A DNA stretch of 64,000 nt from Ferrovibrio sp046297595 (GCF_046297595.1 NZ_JBKBHT010000003.1:124001-188000), one strand, 5' to 3'; counted from the stretch's first letter, positions 51,089 through 59,752 are shown. The notes: a model not told the origin generated them from the letters alone. Translations and numbers: made by a program.

Positions 51089-51880
51089 TTACAGGATGGC
51101 CAAACGGCTGTTCTTCAGATCGGTCACCAGCATGTGCCCGGGCGCATGGGTGACGCAGAAATCCGGTTTCACCGTGGCGATCACCGACTGGGGCGTGACG
51201 CCGCAGGCCCAGAAGACCGGCAGTTCATCGTCCTTCACCTCGACCGGATCGCCGTAATCGGGCTGCATGATGTCTTTGATGCCGATCACCTCGGGCTTGC
51301 CGATATGCACCGGCGCGCCATGCACGGCCGGAAAACGCGACGTGATCTGCACGGCGCGGATCGCATCGGCGGGCTTCAGCGGCCGCATCGACACCACCAG
51401 TGGCCCGTGGAACGGCCCGGCCGGCTGGGTCTGGATATTGGTGCGGTACATCGGCACGTTGGTGCCGCAGCTGATATGGCGCAGCGGGATGCCGTCCTCG
51501 ACCAGCGCCTCCTCAAAGGAAAACGAGCAGCCGATCAGGAAAGCGACGAGGTCGTCGCGCCACAGGCTTTTGAGATCGGTGACGGCCTCGACCATCACGC
51601 CGTCGCGCCAGACGTGATAAAGCGGAATATCGGTGCGGATATCGACATCCTCGCCCAGCGTGGGCAGGCGCGGATCGCCGGGTTCGCTGGCCGCCAGCAA
51701 CGGGCAGGGCTTGGGGTTGAACTGGCAGAAGCGGAAGAAATCGTCGGCCAGCGCTTTGGGCAGGATCGCGAGGTTGCCCTGCACCAAGCCCGGCGCGATG
51801 CCGGCGGTGGGGCCGCGATGCTCGCCGCGCCGCACGGCCAACCGCGCCGCGTGGCCGCTGCCATAAACCTTGGCCGTCAT
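51089..51880 (-). CDS. DUF1445 putative hydro-lyase (YcsI / D-glutamate-cyclase related)
   Basis: 263 aa from ATG 51880, which sits 10 bases after a GGGGGAAGG site; ATG 51889 is possible but too close to it. RRGEHRGPTAGIAPGLVQGNLAILPKALADDFFRFCQFNPKPCPLL (in pieces) and GCSFSFEEAL, THAPGHMLVTD match DUF1445. In B. subtilis ycsI lies in the ycsF-kip (pxp) operon, and the family is related to the mammalian D-glutamate cyclase that makes 5-oxo-D-proline. First gene of the operon. Confidence 0.87.
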   Translation of the reverse strand: MTAKVYGSGHAARLAVRRGEHRGPTAGIAPGLVQGNLAILPKALADDFFRFCQFNPKPCPLLAASEPGDPRLPTLGEDVDIRTDIPLYHVWRDGVMVEAVTDLKSLWRDDLVAFLIGCSFSFEEALVEDGIPLRHISCGTNVPMYRTNIQTQPAGPFHGPLVVSMRPLKPADAIRAVQITSRFPAVHGAPVHIGKPEVIGIKDIMQPDYGDPVEVKDDELPVFWACGVTPQSVIATVKPDFCVTHAPGHMLVTDLKNSRLAIL

Positions 51881-51975
51881 CGCATTCATGCCTTCCCCCA
51901 AGACCCTACCGTCACAATCCGGTCATGCCATCACGGGCGGGGCCATCCTGTCCAATCGCGGTTTCGGATGGAATG

Positions 51976-51994
51976 CGATAAGAAATTCTTATCG
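51976..51994. promoter_or_regulatory. LysR box in the DUF1445-TRAP-pxp promoter
   Basis: CGATAAGAA-A-TTCTTATCG is a perfect 9-bp palindrome with a T-N11-A core (ATAAG-AAATT-CTTAT, 51978-51992). It lies 96 bases before the DUF1445 start and 9 bases after the lysR stop. The same ATAAG-N5-CTTAT occurs at 52948-52962 in front of lysR. Confidence 0.75.
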
Positions 51995-52002
51995 ATTAAA
52001 AA

Positions 52003-52917
52003 TCAGGCGCGGCGCTGCTTATTCCGGCGTTTTGCCTCGGCCTGCGCGAGTTCGCGGGCGATCTCCACCACGGCTTCCGCCATGTAGCTGTCGGGTTTGA
52101 GCGGATAACTGGCGGAAAAGTTCAGATCCGGCAGGCTCTGCTCGGCGCGCACCAATCGCAGGCGCTTCTCGGCCAGTTCGCGCCGGATCACCACCGGGGG
52201 GATCGCGCTGATGCCGATGCGATCCAGCGTCATGCGCACGATGGTACTGAGCGAGGCATTGCCATACATGCGCAGGTTGGGCAGGTCGGAGCGTGTCATC
52301 ATTTCACGGATGGTGATGAAAGGCCGCGTGTTGCGTGGATAGGTGATGATCGGCCAGCGCCCAAGCGTGCCCAGCGGCACGGGTTCGGGCCCGAGATCGA
52401 GATCGGGGCTGGCGACCCAGGCGAGCGGATAGCTGGACAGCGCGACATTCTTGATACGCGGCTCGCTGACCGGCCCCAGCAGGAAGGCGATATCGAGCTG
52501 ATGCGCCACCAGCCGTTCGCGCAGGATCGGCGAGGTATCGACCTCGATCTCCAGCGTCAGCGCCGGATAGACGGCATGCATGCGCTCGATCAGCTTGGAC
52601 AGCCAGGTGTGCACGATGGTTTCGGCCACGCCCAGCCGCACCACGCCGCGCATGGCGCGTTTCTCGCGTGCCGCCTGCAGCAGGTCGGCGCGCAGTTGCA
52701 GCATGCGCTCGGCATAGGGCAGCAATTCGTTGCCCTTCAGCGTCAGCGCCACGCCGCGCGGTTCGCGGTCGAACAGCTTCACGCCCAGTTCGGTTTCCAG
52801 CAGGGCGATGCGCTGCGATACTGCCGGCTGCGTGGTGTTGAGTTTTTCGGCGGCGGCGCGGAAGCCGCCCAGATGGGCGACCCAGACGAAGGTTTCGAGG
52901 TTGCGCAGATCGGCCAT
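52003..52917 (-). CDS. LysR family regulator of the pxp/TRAP operon
   Basis: 304 aa from ATG 52917 with AGGA 6 bases upstream. The winged HTH is at residues 3-61 (LETFVWVAHLGGFRAAAEKLNTTQPAVSQRIALLE) and the effector domain from about residue 90. Same strand and directly upstream of the DUF1445 operon, and it carries the same LysR box in its own promoter, which supports autoregulation and control of that operon. Confidence 0.93.
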   Translation of the reverse strand: MADLRNLETFVWVAHLGGFRAAAEKLNTTQPAVSQRIALLETELGVKLFDREPRGVALTLKGNELLPYAERMLQLRADLLQAAREKRAMRGVVRLGVAETIVHTWLSKLIERMHAVYPALTLEIEVDTSPILRERLVAHQLDIAFLLGPVSEPRIKNVALSSYPLAWVASPDLDLGPEPVPLGTLGRWPIITYPRNTRPFITIREMMTRSDLPNLRMYGNASLSTIVRMTLDRIGISAIPPVVIRRELAEKRLRLVRAEQSLPDLNFSASYPLKPDSYMAEAVVEIARELAQAEAKRRNKQRRA

Positions 52918-52947
52918 AGGAATTCCTGTCGCTGAATCCAAAACAGC

Positions 52948-52962
52948 ATAAGCAAATCTTAT
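52948..52962. promoter_or_regulatory. LysR box in front of lysR
   Basis: ATAAG-CAAAT-CTTAT, 15 bases, matching the box at 51978-51992 in all ten arm positions. It lies 31-45 bases before the lysR ATG. Shared with the divergent rpiR promoter region. Confidence 0.7.
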
Positions 52963-52983
52963 AGGCGGCGCAGCAGCCCCATT

Positions 52984-53017
52984 TGAAACGATTGTTTCAT
53001 TAATTCATTTGCTGAAT
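52984..53017. promoter_or_regulatory. Probable RpiR operator
   Basis: TGAAAC-GATT-GTTTCA (52984-52999, perfect) followed by ATTCA-TTTGC-TGAAT (53003-53017, perfect). Both end 12-30 bases before the rpiR ATG, in an AT-rich patch. TGAAA/TTTCA arms are usual for MurR/RpiR regulators. Confidence 0.65.
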
Positions 53018-53028
53018 CATTTGTTGCT

Positions 53029-53982
53029 ATGACTGAGGAAATCGGCTTCAATCCTGCCATGCCCAGCCCGCGCCATACCGCGCCCGACTCGCTACCAGCC
53101 CGCATCGCGGCCGCCTTCGAGACGCTGCCGCCGCAGCTGAAGGCGGCGGCGCGCTTCGTGCTGGACCATCCCGACGACGTCGCCCTGCTGTCCATGCGTG
53201 AACAGGCCCGCCGCGCCGGCGTGCCGCCAGTGACCATGACGCGGCTGGCGCGGCAGCTGGGCTTTGCCGATTTCGCCGCCTTCCGCGATGTGCAGGCCAG
53301 CCTGCTGCGCCGCAACCCCGGCAAGGCCTTCAGCGCCGAATTCAGCAACCGCGCCGACCGGCTGCAGCAGCGCCAGCAGCAAAGCGGCGATGCCGCCCTG
53401 GCCGGCCAGATCGGCTGGGCGATGGCCGAACATATCGCCAGCAGCCATGACGAGGCCGGCATCGCCGCGCTGGTGGCCGCCGCCGGGGCACTGGATACTG
53501 CGCGCCGCCTGCATTTCCTGGGCCTGCGCTCCTGCCATGCGGTGGCCTTCCATGCCAGCTACATTTATGGCCTGTTCCGCGCCAATGGCGTGCTGCTGGA
53601 CGGTGCCGGCGATACCGGCATCGACGCCCTGCGCCATGCCGGCCGCGGCGATGCCCTGCTGGCGGTCAGCGTGGCGCCCTATGCCAGCGCCACGGTGGAA
53701 CGCGTAGCCTATGCGCGCCAGCGCGGCCTGACCATCGTGGCGATCACCGACAGCCGCGTGTCGCCGGTGGCGGGCCTCGCCCAGCACAGCCTGCTGGTGC
53801 CGACCGAGACGCCTTCATTCTTCCATGCCGTCACGCCGGCCTTTGCCATGGCCGAGACGCTGGTGGCGCTGATCGCCGCCCGCGCCGGCGAGCAGGCTCT
53901 GGCCGCCATCCGCAATGCCGAGGTGCAACTCGGCGCCTTCTCCACCTACTGGTCCCCCAAGCGCAAGAAAGCCACCCCATGA
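53029..53982 (+). CDS. MurR/RpiR family regulator
   Basis: 317 aa. RpiR HTH at residues about 15-90 (FETLPPQLKAAARFVLDHPDDVALLSMREQARRAGVPPVTMTRLARQLGFADFAAFR in pieces) and a SIS domain (residues 130-280) that would bind a phosphosugar-like or other effector. A later ATG at 53059 is an alternative start. Overlaps the aminotransferase by 4 bases, so it is part of the operon it probably controls. Confidence 0.92.
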   Translation: MTEEIGFNPAMPSPRHTAPDSLPARIAAAFETLPPQLKAAARFVLDHPDDVALLSMREQARRAGVPPVTMTRLARQLGFADFAAFRDVQASLLRRNPGKAFSAEFSNRADRLQQRQQQSGDAALAGQIGWAMAEHIASSHDEAGIAALVAAAGALDTARRLHFLGLRSCHAVAFHASYIYGLFRANGVLLDGAGDTGIDALRHAGRGDALLAVSVAPYASATVERVAYARQRGLTIVAITDSRVSPVAGLAQHSLLVPTETPSFFHAVTPAFAMAETLVALIAARAGEQALAAIRNAEVQLGAFSTYWSPKRKKATP

Positions 53983-55313
53983 CGAGCCGCATCCTGCACC
54001 GCATGACCAACCACGCCTATCCGGTCGCCGTCGGCGGCGAAGGCATCGAGATCATCGATTCCACCGGCAAGCGCTATATCGATGCCTCGGGCGGCGCGGC
54101 GGTGAGCTGCCTGGGCCATGGCCATCCCGATGTGACGCGCGCGATCCACGAGCAGGCCGACAAGCTGGCCTTCGCCCATACCAGCTTCTTCACCACCGAG
54201 CCGGCCGAGAAACTGGCCGACAAACTGGTGGGCGGCGCGCCCAAGGGCATCAGCCACGTCTATTACGTTTCGGGCGGTTCGGAAGCCATCGAGGCGGCGC
54301 TGAAGATGGCGCGGCAGTATCACGTGGAGCGCGGCGAGCCGCAGCGCCGGCATTTCATCGCCCGGCGCCAGAGCTATCACGGCAACACCGTCGGCGCGCT
54401 GAGCGTGGGCGGCAATGCCTGGCGACGCCAGCAATTCGCGCCCATGCTGATCGAGGCGCATCACATTGCGCCCTGCTTTGAATACCGCGACCGCCGGCCC
54501 GACGAGACACCGGAAGCCTATGGCAAGCGCGCCGCCGACGAACTGGAAGCCAAGATCCTGGAACTGGGCCGGGACAGCGTGATCGCCTTCGTGGCGGAAC
54601 CGGTGGTAGGCGCCACCCTGGGCGCCGTGACAGCCGCACCGGGTTATTTCAGGCGCATCCGGGAAATCTGCGACAAGTATGGCGTGCTGCTGATCCTGGA
54701 CGAGGTGATGTGCGGCATGGGTCGCACCGGCACGCTGCATGCCTGCGAGCAGGAAGGCGTCTCGCCCGACATCATGACCATCGCCAAAGGCCTGGGCGGC
54801 GGCTATCAGCCGATTGGCGCCGTGCTGCTGGGCCGGCATATCTTCGACGCCTTCACCAAGGGCTCTGGTTTTTTCCAGCATGGCCATACCTATCTGGGCC
54901 ATCCGATGGCCTGCGCCGCCGCCCTGGCCGTGCAGGAGGTGATCGAGCGCGACCACCTGCTCGACAATGTAAAAGCGATGGGCGCGCATCTGATGGACCG
55001 CCTGCAGGAGCGCTTCGGCAATCATCGCCATGTGGGCGACATCCGCGGCCGCGGCCTGTTCCAGGCCATCGAACTGGTGCAGGACCGGACCACCAAGGCC
55101 ACTTTCGACCCGGCGTTGAAACTGAATGCACGGATCAAGAAGGAAGCGATGGCTATCGGCCTGATGTGCTATCCCATGGGCGGCACCATCGACGGCAAAC
55201 ATGGCGACCATGTGCTGCTGGCGCCGCCCTTCATCTGCAAACCGGGCGACATCGACACCATCGTCGAACGGCTGGGTGACGCGGTCGATACCGCCCTGAA
55301 GAGCATCGCCTGA
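53979..55313 (+). CDS. Class III PLP aminotransferase
   Basis: 444 aa. PLP Lys at residue 270 (MTIAKGLGGGYQPIG), VSGGSEAIEAALKMARQYH, QSYHGNTVGALS and ILDEVMCGMGRTG are class III (omega-aminotransferase) marks. It transfers an amino group, probably from a beta- or omega-amino acid, to pyruvate or 2-oxoglutarate; specificity cannot be read. One base of overlap with the BKACE gene (TGATG). Confidence 0.93.
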   Translation: MTSRILHRMTNHAYPVAVGGEGIEIIDSTGKRYIDASGGAAVSCLGHGHPDVTRAIHEQADKLAFAHTSFFTTEPAEKLADKLVGGAPKGISHVYYVSGGSEAIEAALKMARQYHVERGEPQRRHFIARRQSYHGNTVGALSVGGNAWRRQQFAPMLIEAHHIAPCFEYRDRRPDETPEAYGKRAADELEAKILELGRDSVIAFVAEPVVGATLGAVTAAPGYFRRIREICDKYGVLLILDEVMCGMGRTGTLHACEQEGVSPDIMTIAKGLGGGYQPIGAVLLGRHIFDAFTKGSGFFQHGHTYLGHPMACAAALAVQEVIERDHLLDNVKAMGAHLMDRLQERFGNHRHVGDIRGRGLFQAIELVQDRTTKATFDPALKLNARIKKEAMAIGLMCYPMGGTIDGKHGDHVLLAPPFICKPGDIDTIVERLGDAVDTALKSIA

Positions 55314-56167
55314 TGAGCGCCGCCCCGATCATCCCCGCCGTGCTGGCGCCCGCCCTGATCGCCGTCGCACCCAATGGGGCCCGCAAGCTGAAGGCCGACC
55401 ATCCGGCCGTACCGTTGACGGCCGACGAACTGGGCGCCTGTGCCGCACAATGCCTGGATGCCGGCGCGGCCATGATCCACCTGCATGTGCGCGAACCGGG
55501 CAGCGGGCGGCATTCGCTGGATGCCGATCTCTACCGCGCCGCCACCATCGCGATACGCCGCGAGGCCGGCGACGACATCATCATCCAGGCCACCTCGGAA
55601 GCGGCCGGCATTTACAGCCGCCACGAACAGATGGCGGCGATGCGTGCCCTGATGCCGGAAGCCTGTTCACTTGCCATCCGCGAGATCGTGCCGGATGCGG
55701 ACACCGAATCCGACGCCGCCGCCTTTCTGGGCGAGTTGCACAAGGCCGGCACGATGATGCAGTACATCCTGTATTCCGATGCCGACCTGCAGCGTTTCCA
55801 TGACCTGAAGGCGCGCGGTATCGTGCCGGGCGAGAAACATTTCGTGCTGTTCGTGCTGGGCCGCTACAGCGCCGGCCAGCGGTCGGAACCGACCGACCTG
55901 CTGCCCTTCCTGCATGACTGGAGCAATGCCGATGGCGCCTTCGCCGTCTGCGCCTTCGGCCCGAAGGAATCGGCCTGCGCCCTGGCGGCACTGGGCCTGA
56001 ACGGCCATGCCCGCATCGGCTTCGAGAACAACATCCTGCTCAGCGACGGCAGCGTAGCGGCCGACAACACGGCCCTGGTGCGCCAGACCGTGCAGCATGC
56101 CGGGTTGATGGGCCGCGCCATCGCCGATGCCAGAGCCGCGCGCGAGATGCTGGCGGACCTACGCTAA
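55313..56167 (+). CDS. BKACE family beta-keto acid cleavage enzyme
   Basis: 284 aa. Zinc motif HLHVR (His 56, His 58) after AGAAMI, DDIIIQATSE, PEACSLAIRE and RIGFENNILLSDG are typical of the 3-keto-5-aminohexanoate cleavage / BKACE family, which splits a beta-keto acid with acetyl-CoA to acetoacetate and a CoA ester. The preceding aminotransferase may supply the beta-keto acid. Ends 3 bases from the convergent dehydrogenase. Confidence 0.9.
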   Translation: MSAAPIIPAVLAPALIAVAPNGARKLKADHPAVPLTADELGACAAQCLDAGAAMIHLHVREPGSGRHSLDADLYRAATIAIRREAGDDIIIQATSEAAGIYSRHEQMAAMRALMPEACSLAIREIVPDADTESDAAAFLGELHKAGTMMQYILYSDADLQRFHDLKARGIVPGEKHFVLFVLGRYSAGQRSEPTDLLPFLHDWSNADGAFAVCAFGPKESACALAALGLNGHARIGFENNILLSDGSVAADNTALVRQTVQHAGLMGRAIADARAAREMLADLR

Positions 56168-56170
56168 CTC

Positions 56171-57427
56171 TCAGGCCGCCGCCAGGCCGAAATCCTGTTC
56201 CGGCACCGGAGCGGGACGGCCGGCGATTTTCGCGGCGATGGCCTCGGCCGAGCCGAAGGCGAGCGTGAAACCCAGCGCACCGTGGCCGACATTGAGCAGC
56301 AGGTTGTCGATGCCGCTGTTGCCCAGGATCGGCAGGCCCTTCGGCGTGGCCGGGCGCAGGCCGGTCCAGGGTTCGATCTGCTGCCAGGTGGCGGCCTGGG
56401 GGAAAGCCTCGCGCGCCTGCGCTACAAGCTGGCCCAGACGGGCCGGATCGATCTGGTCATTCGCGCCGACGATATCGGCCATGCCGGCCACCCGCAGGCG
56501 TGTGCCCAGCCGGGCATAGACCGTCTTGCAGGCGGTGTCGGTGATCGAGACATGGGGCGCTGCCGCATCGTCGGCAATCGGCAGCGACAGGCTGTAGCCC
56601 TTGATCGGATAGATCGGCAGGTCGAGACCAGCGCTCAGGCCCAGCCGTCGGCTGGCGACGCCGGCGGCCAGCACATAGGCATCGGCCTCGATCACGCCGG
56701 CATCGGTCTGCACGCCCAACAAATGACCTCCCGCGCGCAGCAGGCCGCGCACTTTCGAGCCATAGACGAAACGCACACCGGAATTGGCGCCCGACAGCAG
56801 GCCTTCGATGCCCAGGCAGAGGCGATAGGGATCGGCCGCCTCGTCGCCCGGTGTGAAGACGCCGCCATGGATACGATGCGCGATGGCTTTCAGCGCCGGC
56901 TCCACGGCCAGGCAACCGTCGCGGTCCAGCACCTGCTGTTCGCTGCCCAGACGGCTCTGGTATTCCGCCTGCGCCCGCGCGCCGGCCAGACCGGCGGCAT
57001 CACCCTGCAGCACCAGCTTGCCGGTGCGGCTCCACAGGAAATCGATGGCGCGGATATCGGCGGCGGCATGCAGCACATCACGGCTCAGGAAAGCCAGCCG
57101 CAACAGTTTTTCGGTGGTGGCGAGCGCTTCCGCGCGTGTACAGGCGGCCAGGAATCGCAACAGCCAGCGATACTGAAAGAGGTCGAAGCCCGGCCGGAAC
57201 CGCACCGGCGATGTCCGCCCGAACAGGTATTTCGGCAGGTCGAACCACACACTGGGCGAGGCCAGCGGGGCGACATAGGAATAGCTGAGCTGGGCGCCGT
57301 TGGCGTGGCTGGCGCCCTGGGCGGTGGCACCGGCGCGATCGACCACGGTGACGCGATGGCCGTCGCGCGCCAGCCGCCAGGCCGTCGTCATCCCCACCAC
57401 ACCAGACCCGATCACCACGATATCCAT
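56171..57427 (-). CDS. D-amino-acid dehydrogenase (DadA-like FAD oxidoreductase)
   Basis: 418 aa from ATG 57427, with GGAG 6 bases upstream. FAD-binding GSGVVG at residues 7-12 with VVDR at the end of the second strand, SHANGAQLSYSYVAPLASP, the YPIKGYSLSLPI stretch and WTGLRPATPKGLPILG near the C-terminus are as in DadA. Oxidises D-amino acids to keto acids, passing electrons to the respiratory chain. It diverges from a LysR gene over 169 bases containing a LysR box. Confidence 0.9.
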   Translation of the reverse strand: MDIVVIGSGVVGMTTAWRLARDGHRVTVVDRAGATAQGASHANGAQLSYSYVAPLASPSVWFDLPKYLFGRTSPVRFRPGFDLFQYRWLLRFLAACTRAEALATTEKLLRLAFLSRDVLHAAADIRAIDFLWSRTGKLVLQGDAAGLAGARAQAEYQSRLGSEQQVLDRDGCLAVEPALKAIAHRIHGGVFTPGDEAADPYRLCLGIEGLLSGANSGVRFVYGSKVRGLLRAGGHLLGVQTDAGVIEADAYVLAAGVASRRLGLSAGLDLPIYPIKGYSLSLPIADDAAAPHVSITDTACKTVYARLGTRLRVAGMADIVGANDQIDPARLGQLVAQAREAFPQAATWQQIEPWTGLRPATPKGLPILGNSGIDNLLLNVGHGALGFTLAFGSAEAIAAKIAGRPAPVPEQDFGLAAA

Positions 57428-57519
57428 GCCGCACTCCATGGCAGCGCCACAATACGACCACCCATCCTAAAGCTAGGGAGCGCCGGCCAAGGCCACCACT
57501 GCCGATGCGGGCGGCAGCC

Positions 57520-57534
57520 ATAACATCCGGTTAT
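57520..57534. promoter_or_regulatory. LysR box between dadA-like and lysR genes
   Basis: ATAAC-ATCCG-GTTAT, perfect arms (extended CATAAC/GTTATG), a T-N11-A palindrome midway between the two divergent starts. A near copy lies at 58544-58558 before the TAXI receptor. Confidence 0.7.
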
Positions 57535-57596
57535 GCCGCCCCTTGGGGGAAAGCCTCCGCACCGCTAGAGTGCGGTCGCCAGAATCGGAACCCACC

Positions 57597-58520
57597 ATGC
57601 AACTGCGCCATCTCGAAGTCTTCCATGCCATCATGCTGACCGGCACGATCACCGCTGCCGCCAAGATGCTCAACATCTCGCAGCCGGCGGCCACCCGCCT
57701 GCTGCTGCGCGCGGAGGACCAGCTCGGCTACAAGCTGTTTGATCGCGTGAAGGGCCGGCTGCTACCGACCCGCGAGGGCCAAGTGCTGCATGCCGAGAGC
57801 GAGCGCATCATCAGCGGGCTGGAGAACCTGCGCAAACTCTCGCGCAACCTCGGCGCCGCCACCAGCGGCCATCTGCGTATCGCCGCCGCGCCGGCTTTGT
57901 GCCTCGACCTGGTGCCGCTGGCGATCAGCCGTTTCCGCCTGAAACACCCCGATGTCAGCTTCGAGGTCGAGACCCGGCAATATGCCGACCTGGTGCGCGT
58001 GGTGCTGAACCACGAGGTGGACCTGGGCATCGGCTTCGACATCCAGGCGCATCCCGGCCTCGACATCCAGCAACTGGCCGAGGCGCAATTCTACGGTATT
58101 TTTCCGAAGAGCATGGAAAACCAGGTGCCCGCGACTGTGAAACTCGACTGGTTCCGCAAACACCCCTTCATCGGCCTGCGCAGCGACGACCCGCTGGGTG
58201 CCGCCTTCGGTGCCGCCGTGAAGCTGTCGGGCGTGGACCTGCAGCCCATCGTCGAGGTCAAAACCAACCAGATCGCGCTGTCGCTTGTCGCGCGCGGCGC
58301 CGGCGTGGCCATTGTCGATCAGTACACGGCTGCGGCCCACGATCCGCGCCAGGTGATCGCGCGGCCATTGCTGCCGCGAATCGATTTTGCGGTGCACATC
58401 ATGCGGGCCAAGCACCAGCCGGCCTCGGTGCTGGCACGCAAGTTCGGCGCCGTGCTGATGCAAGTGGAAAAATCGGTTTCTGGCGCACTTGTGACAACAA
58501 ACAAGCCGCAACGGACTTGA
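57597..58520 (+). CDS. LysR family regulator of the D-amino acid / TAXI-TRAP genes
   Basis: 307 aa. HTH at residues 1-60 (LRHLEVFHAIMLTGTITAAAKMLNISQPAATRLLL), effector domain after residue 90. The ATG at 57597 gives the family start MQLRHLEVF. Position between dadA-like and TRAP genes, with matching boxes in both promoters, points to these as targets. Confidence 0.93.
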   Translation: MQLRHLEVFHAIMLTGTITAAAKMLNISQPAATRLLLRAEDQLGYKLFDRVKGRLLPTREGQVLHAESERIISGLENLRKLSRNLGAATSGHLRIAAAPALCLDLVPLAISRFRLKHPDVSFEVETRQYADLVRVVLNHEVDLGIGFDIQAHPGLDIQQLAEAQFYGIFPKSMENQVPATVKLDWFRKHPFIGLRSDDPLGAAFGAAVKLSGVDLQPIVEVKTNQIALSLVARGAGVAIVDQYTAAAHDPRQVIARPLLPRIDFAVHIMRAKHQPASVLARKFGAVLMQVEKSVSGALVTTNKPQRT

Positions 58521-58543
58521 CGAAACCGGCCGGACCGGTGTCC

Positions 58544-58558
58544 ATACCATCGGGTTAT
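58544..58558. promoter_or_regulatory. LysR box upstream of the TAXI-TRAP operon
   Basis: ATACC-ATCGG-GTTAT: nine of ten arm positions match the box at 57520-57534, and the centre (ATCGG against ATCCG) matches at four of five. About 200 bases before the receptor ATG, so the promoter must lie between. Confidence 0.6.
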
Positions 58559-58757
58559 GGACAGGGTACCGATACGCATGGCGGGAGGCAGGGTCTTTCC
58601 GCTATCACAGGGAGCGTATGGGCCGGTATGCCGCAACGGGGTGCGGTCTGCCATTACGCAGTTCCTGGCCTGTGCCGACGCCGCCAATACGGTCGGCGAT
58701 CATATCAGTCAATCGGTTGCGCCCAGACGGCGCAGTCCAATACGGAGGAGAAGTAAC

Positions 58758-59735
58758 ATGCAGTTTGCAACCAAGCACCTGCTGGGCGGCATGCTCGGCG
58801 CGGCCCTGCTGGCCGCCCTGCCCGGCACCGGCTTCGCGCAGCAGAAATTCGTCACCATCGGCACCGGCGGCGTGACCGGCGTGTATTACGCAGCCGGCGG
58901 CGCGATCTGCCGCCTGCTGAACAAGGACCGCAAGGCCCACGGCATCCGCTGCTCGGTCGAATCGACCGGCGGCTCGGCCTACAACATCAACACCATCAAG
59001 GCCGGCGAACTCGATTTCGGCATGGCCCAGTCCGACGTGCATTACAACGCCCTGAAGGGCGTCGGCGCGTTCAAGGATGCGGGTGCCTTCGGTGACCTGC
59101 GTTCGGTTTTCTCGGTGCACCCCGAGCCGTTCACCGTGCTGGCCCGCAAGGAAATCAACGCCACCAAGTTCGAGGACCTGAAGGGCAAGCGTTTCAACGT
59201 CGGCAATCCGGGTTCGGGCACCCGCGCCTCGCTGGAAGAGCTGCTCGGCGCGCTGGGCTGGAAACTGTCGGACTTCTCGCTGGCGTCTGAGCTGAAGGCC
59301 GATGAGCATGGCCCCGCGCTGTGCGACAACAAGATCGACGGCTTCTTCTACGGCGTCGGCCATCCGTCGGCCAACATCCAGGATCCCACCACCACCTGCG
59401 GCGCCAAGCTGGTCTCGATCACCGGCCCGGCCGTCGACAAGCTGGTTGCGGCGAATTCCTACTACGCCAAGGCGACCATCCCGGCCGGCCTGTACAACAA
59501 CAACCCGCAGGCGACCCAGACCTACGGCGTGCTGGCCACGCTGGTTTCCTCGGCCAAGGTCGACAATGAGACCGTCTACCAGCTGGTGAAGGCCACCTTC
59601 GAGAATTTCGACGAATTCAAGAAGCTGCACCCGGCCTTCTCGGCGCTTGATCCGAAGAACATGATCAAGGACGGCAACTCGGCCCCGCTCCATCCGGGCG
59701 CTGTGAAGTACTACAAGGAAAAGGGCTGGATGTAA
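58758..59735 (+). CDS. TAXI-family TRAP solute receptor
   Basis: 325 aa from ATG 58758 with GGAGGAG upstream. Signal peptide to about residue 26 (TGFAQQ). TAXI marks: IGTGGVTGVYYAAGGAICRLLN, STGGSAYNINTIKAGELDFGMAQSDV and FNVGNPGSGTRASLEELL. Binds an amino acid or dicarboxylate-like solute. Two Cys pairs may be disulfide bonded. Followed by a terminator and the fused permease. Confidence 0.95.
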   Translation: MQFATKHLLGGMLGAALLAALPGTGFAQQKFVTIGTGGVTGVYYAAGGAICRLLNKDRKAHGIRCSVESTGGSAYNINTIKAGELDFGMAQSDVHYNALKGVGAFKDAGAFGDLRSVFSVHPEPFTVLARKEINATKFEDLKGKRFNVGNPGSGTRASLEELLGALGWKLSDFSLASELKADEHGPALCDNKIDGFFYGVGHPSANIQDPTTTCGAKLVSITGPAVDKLVAANSYYAKATIPAGLYNNNPQATQTYGVLATLVSSAKVDNETVYQLVKATFENFDEFKKLHPAFSALDPKNMIKDGNSAPLHPGAVKYYKEKGWM

Positions 59736-59752
59736 TCCGGCTCCACACCGTC

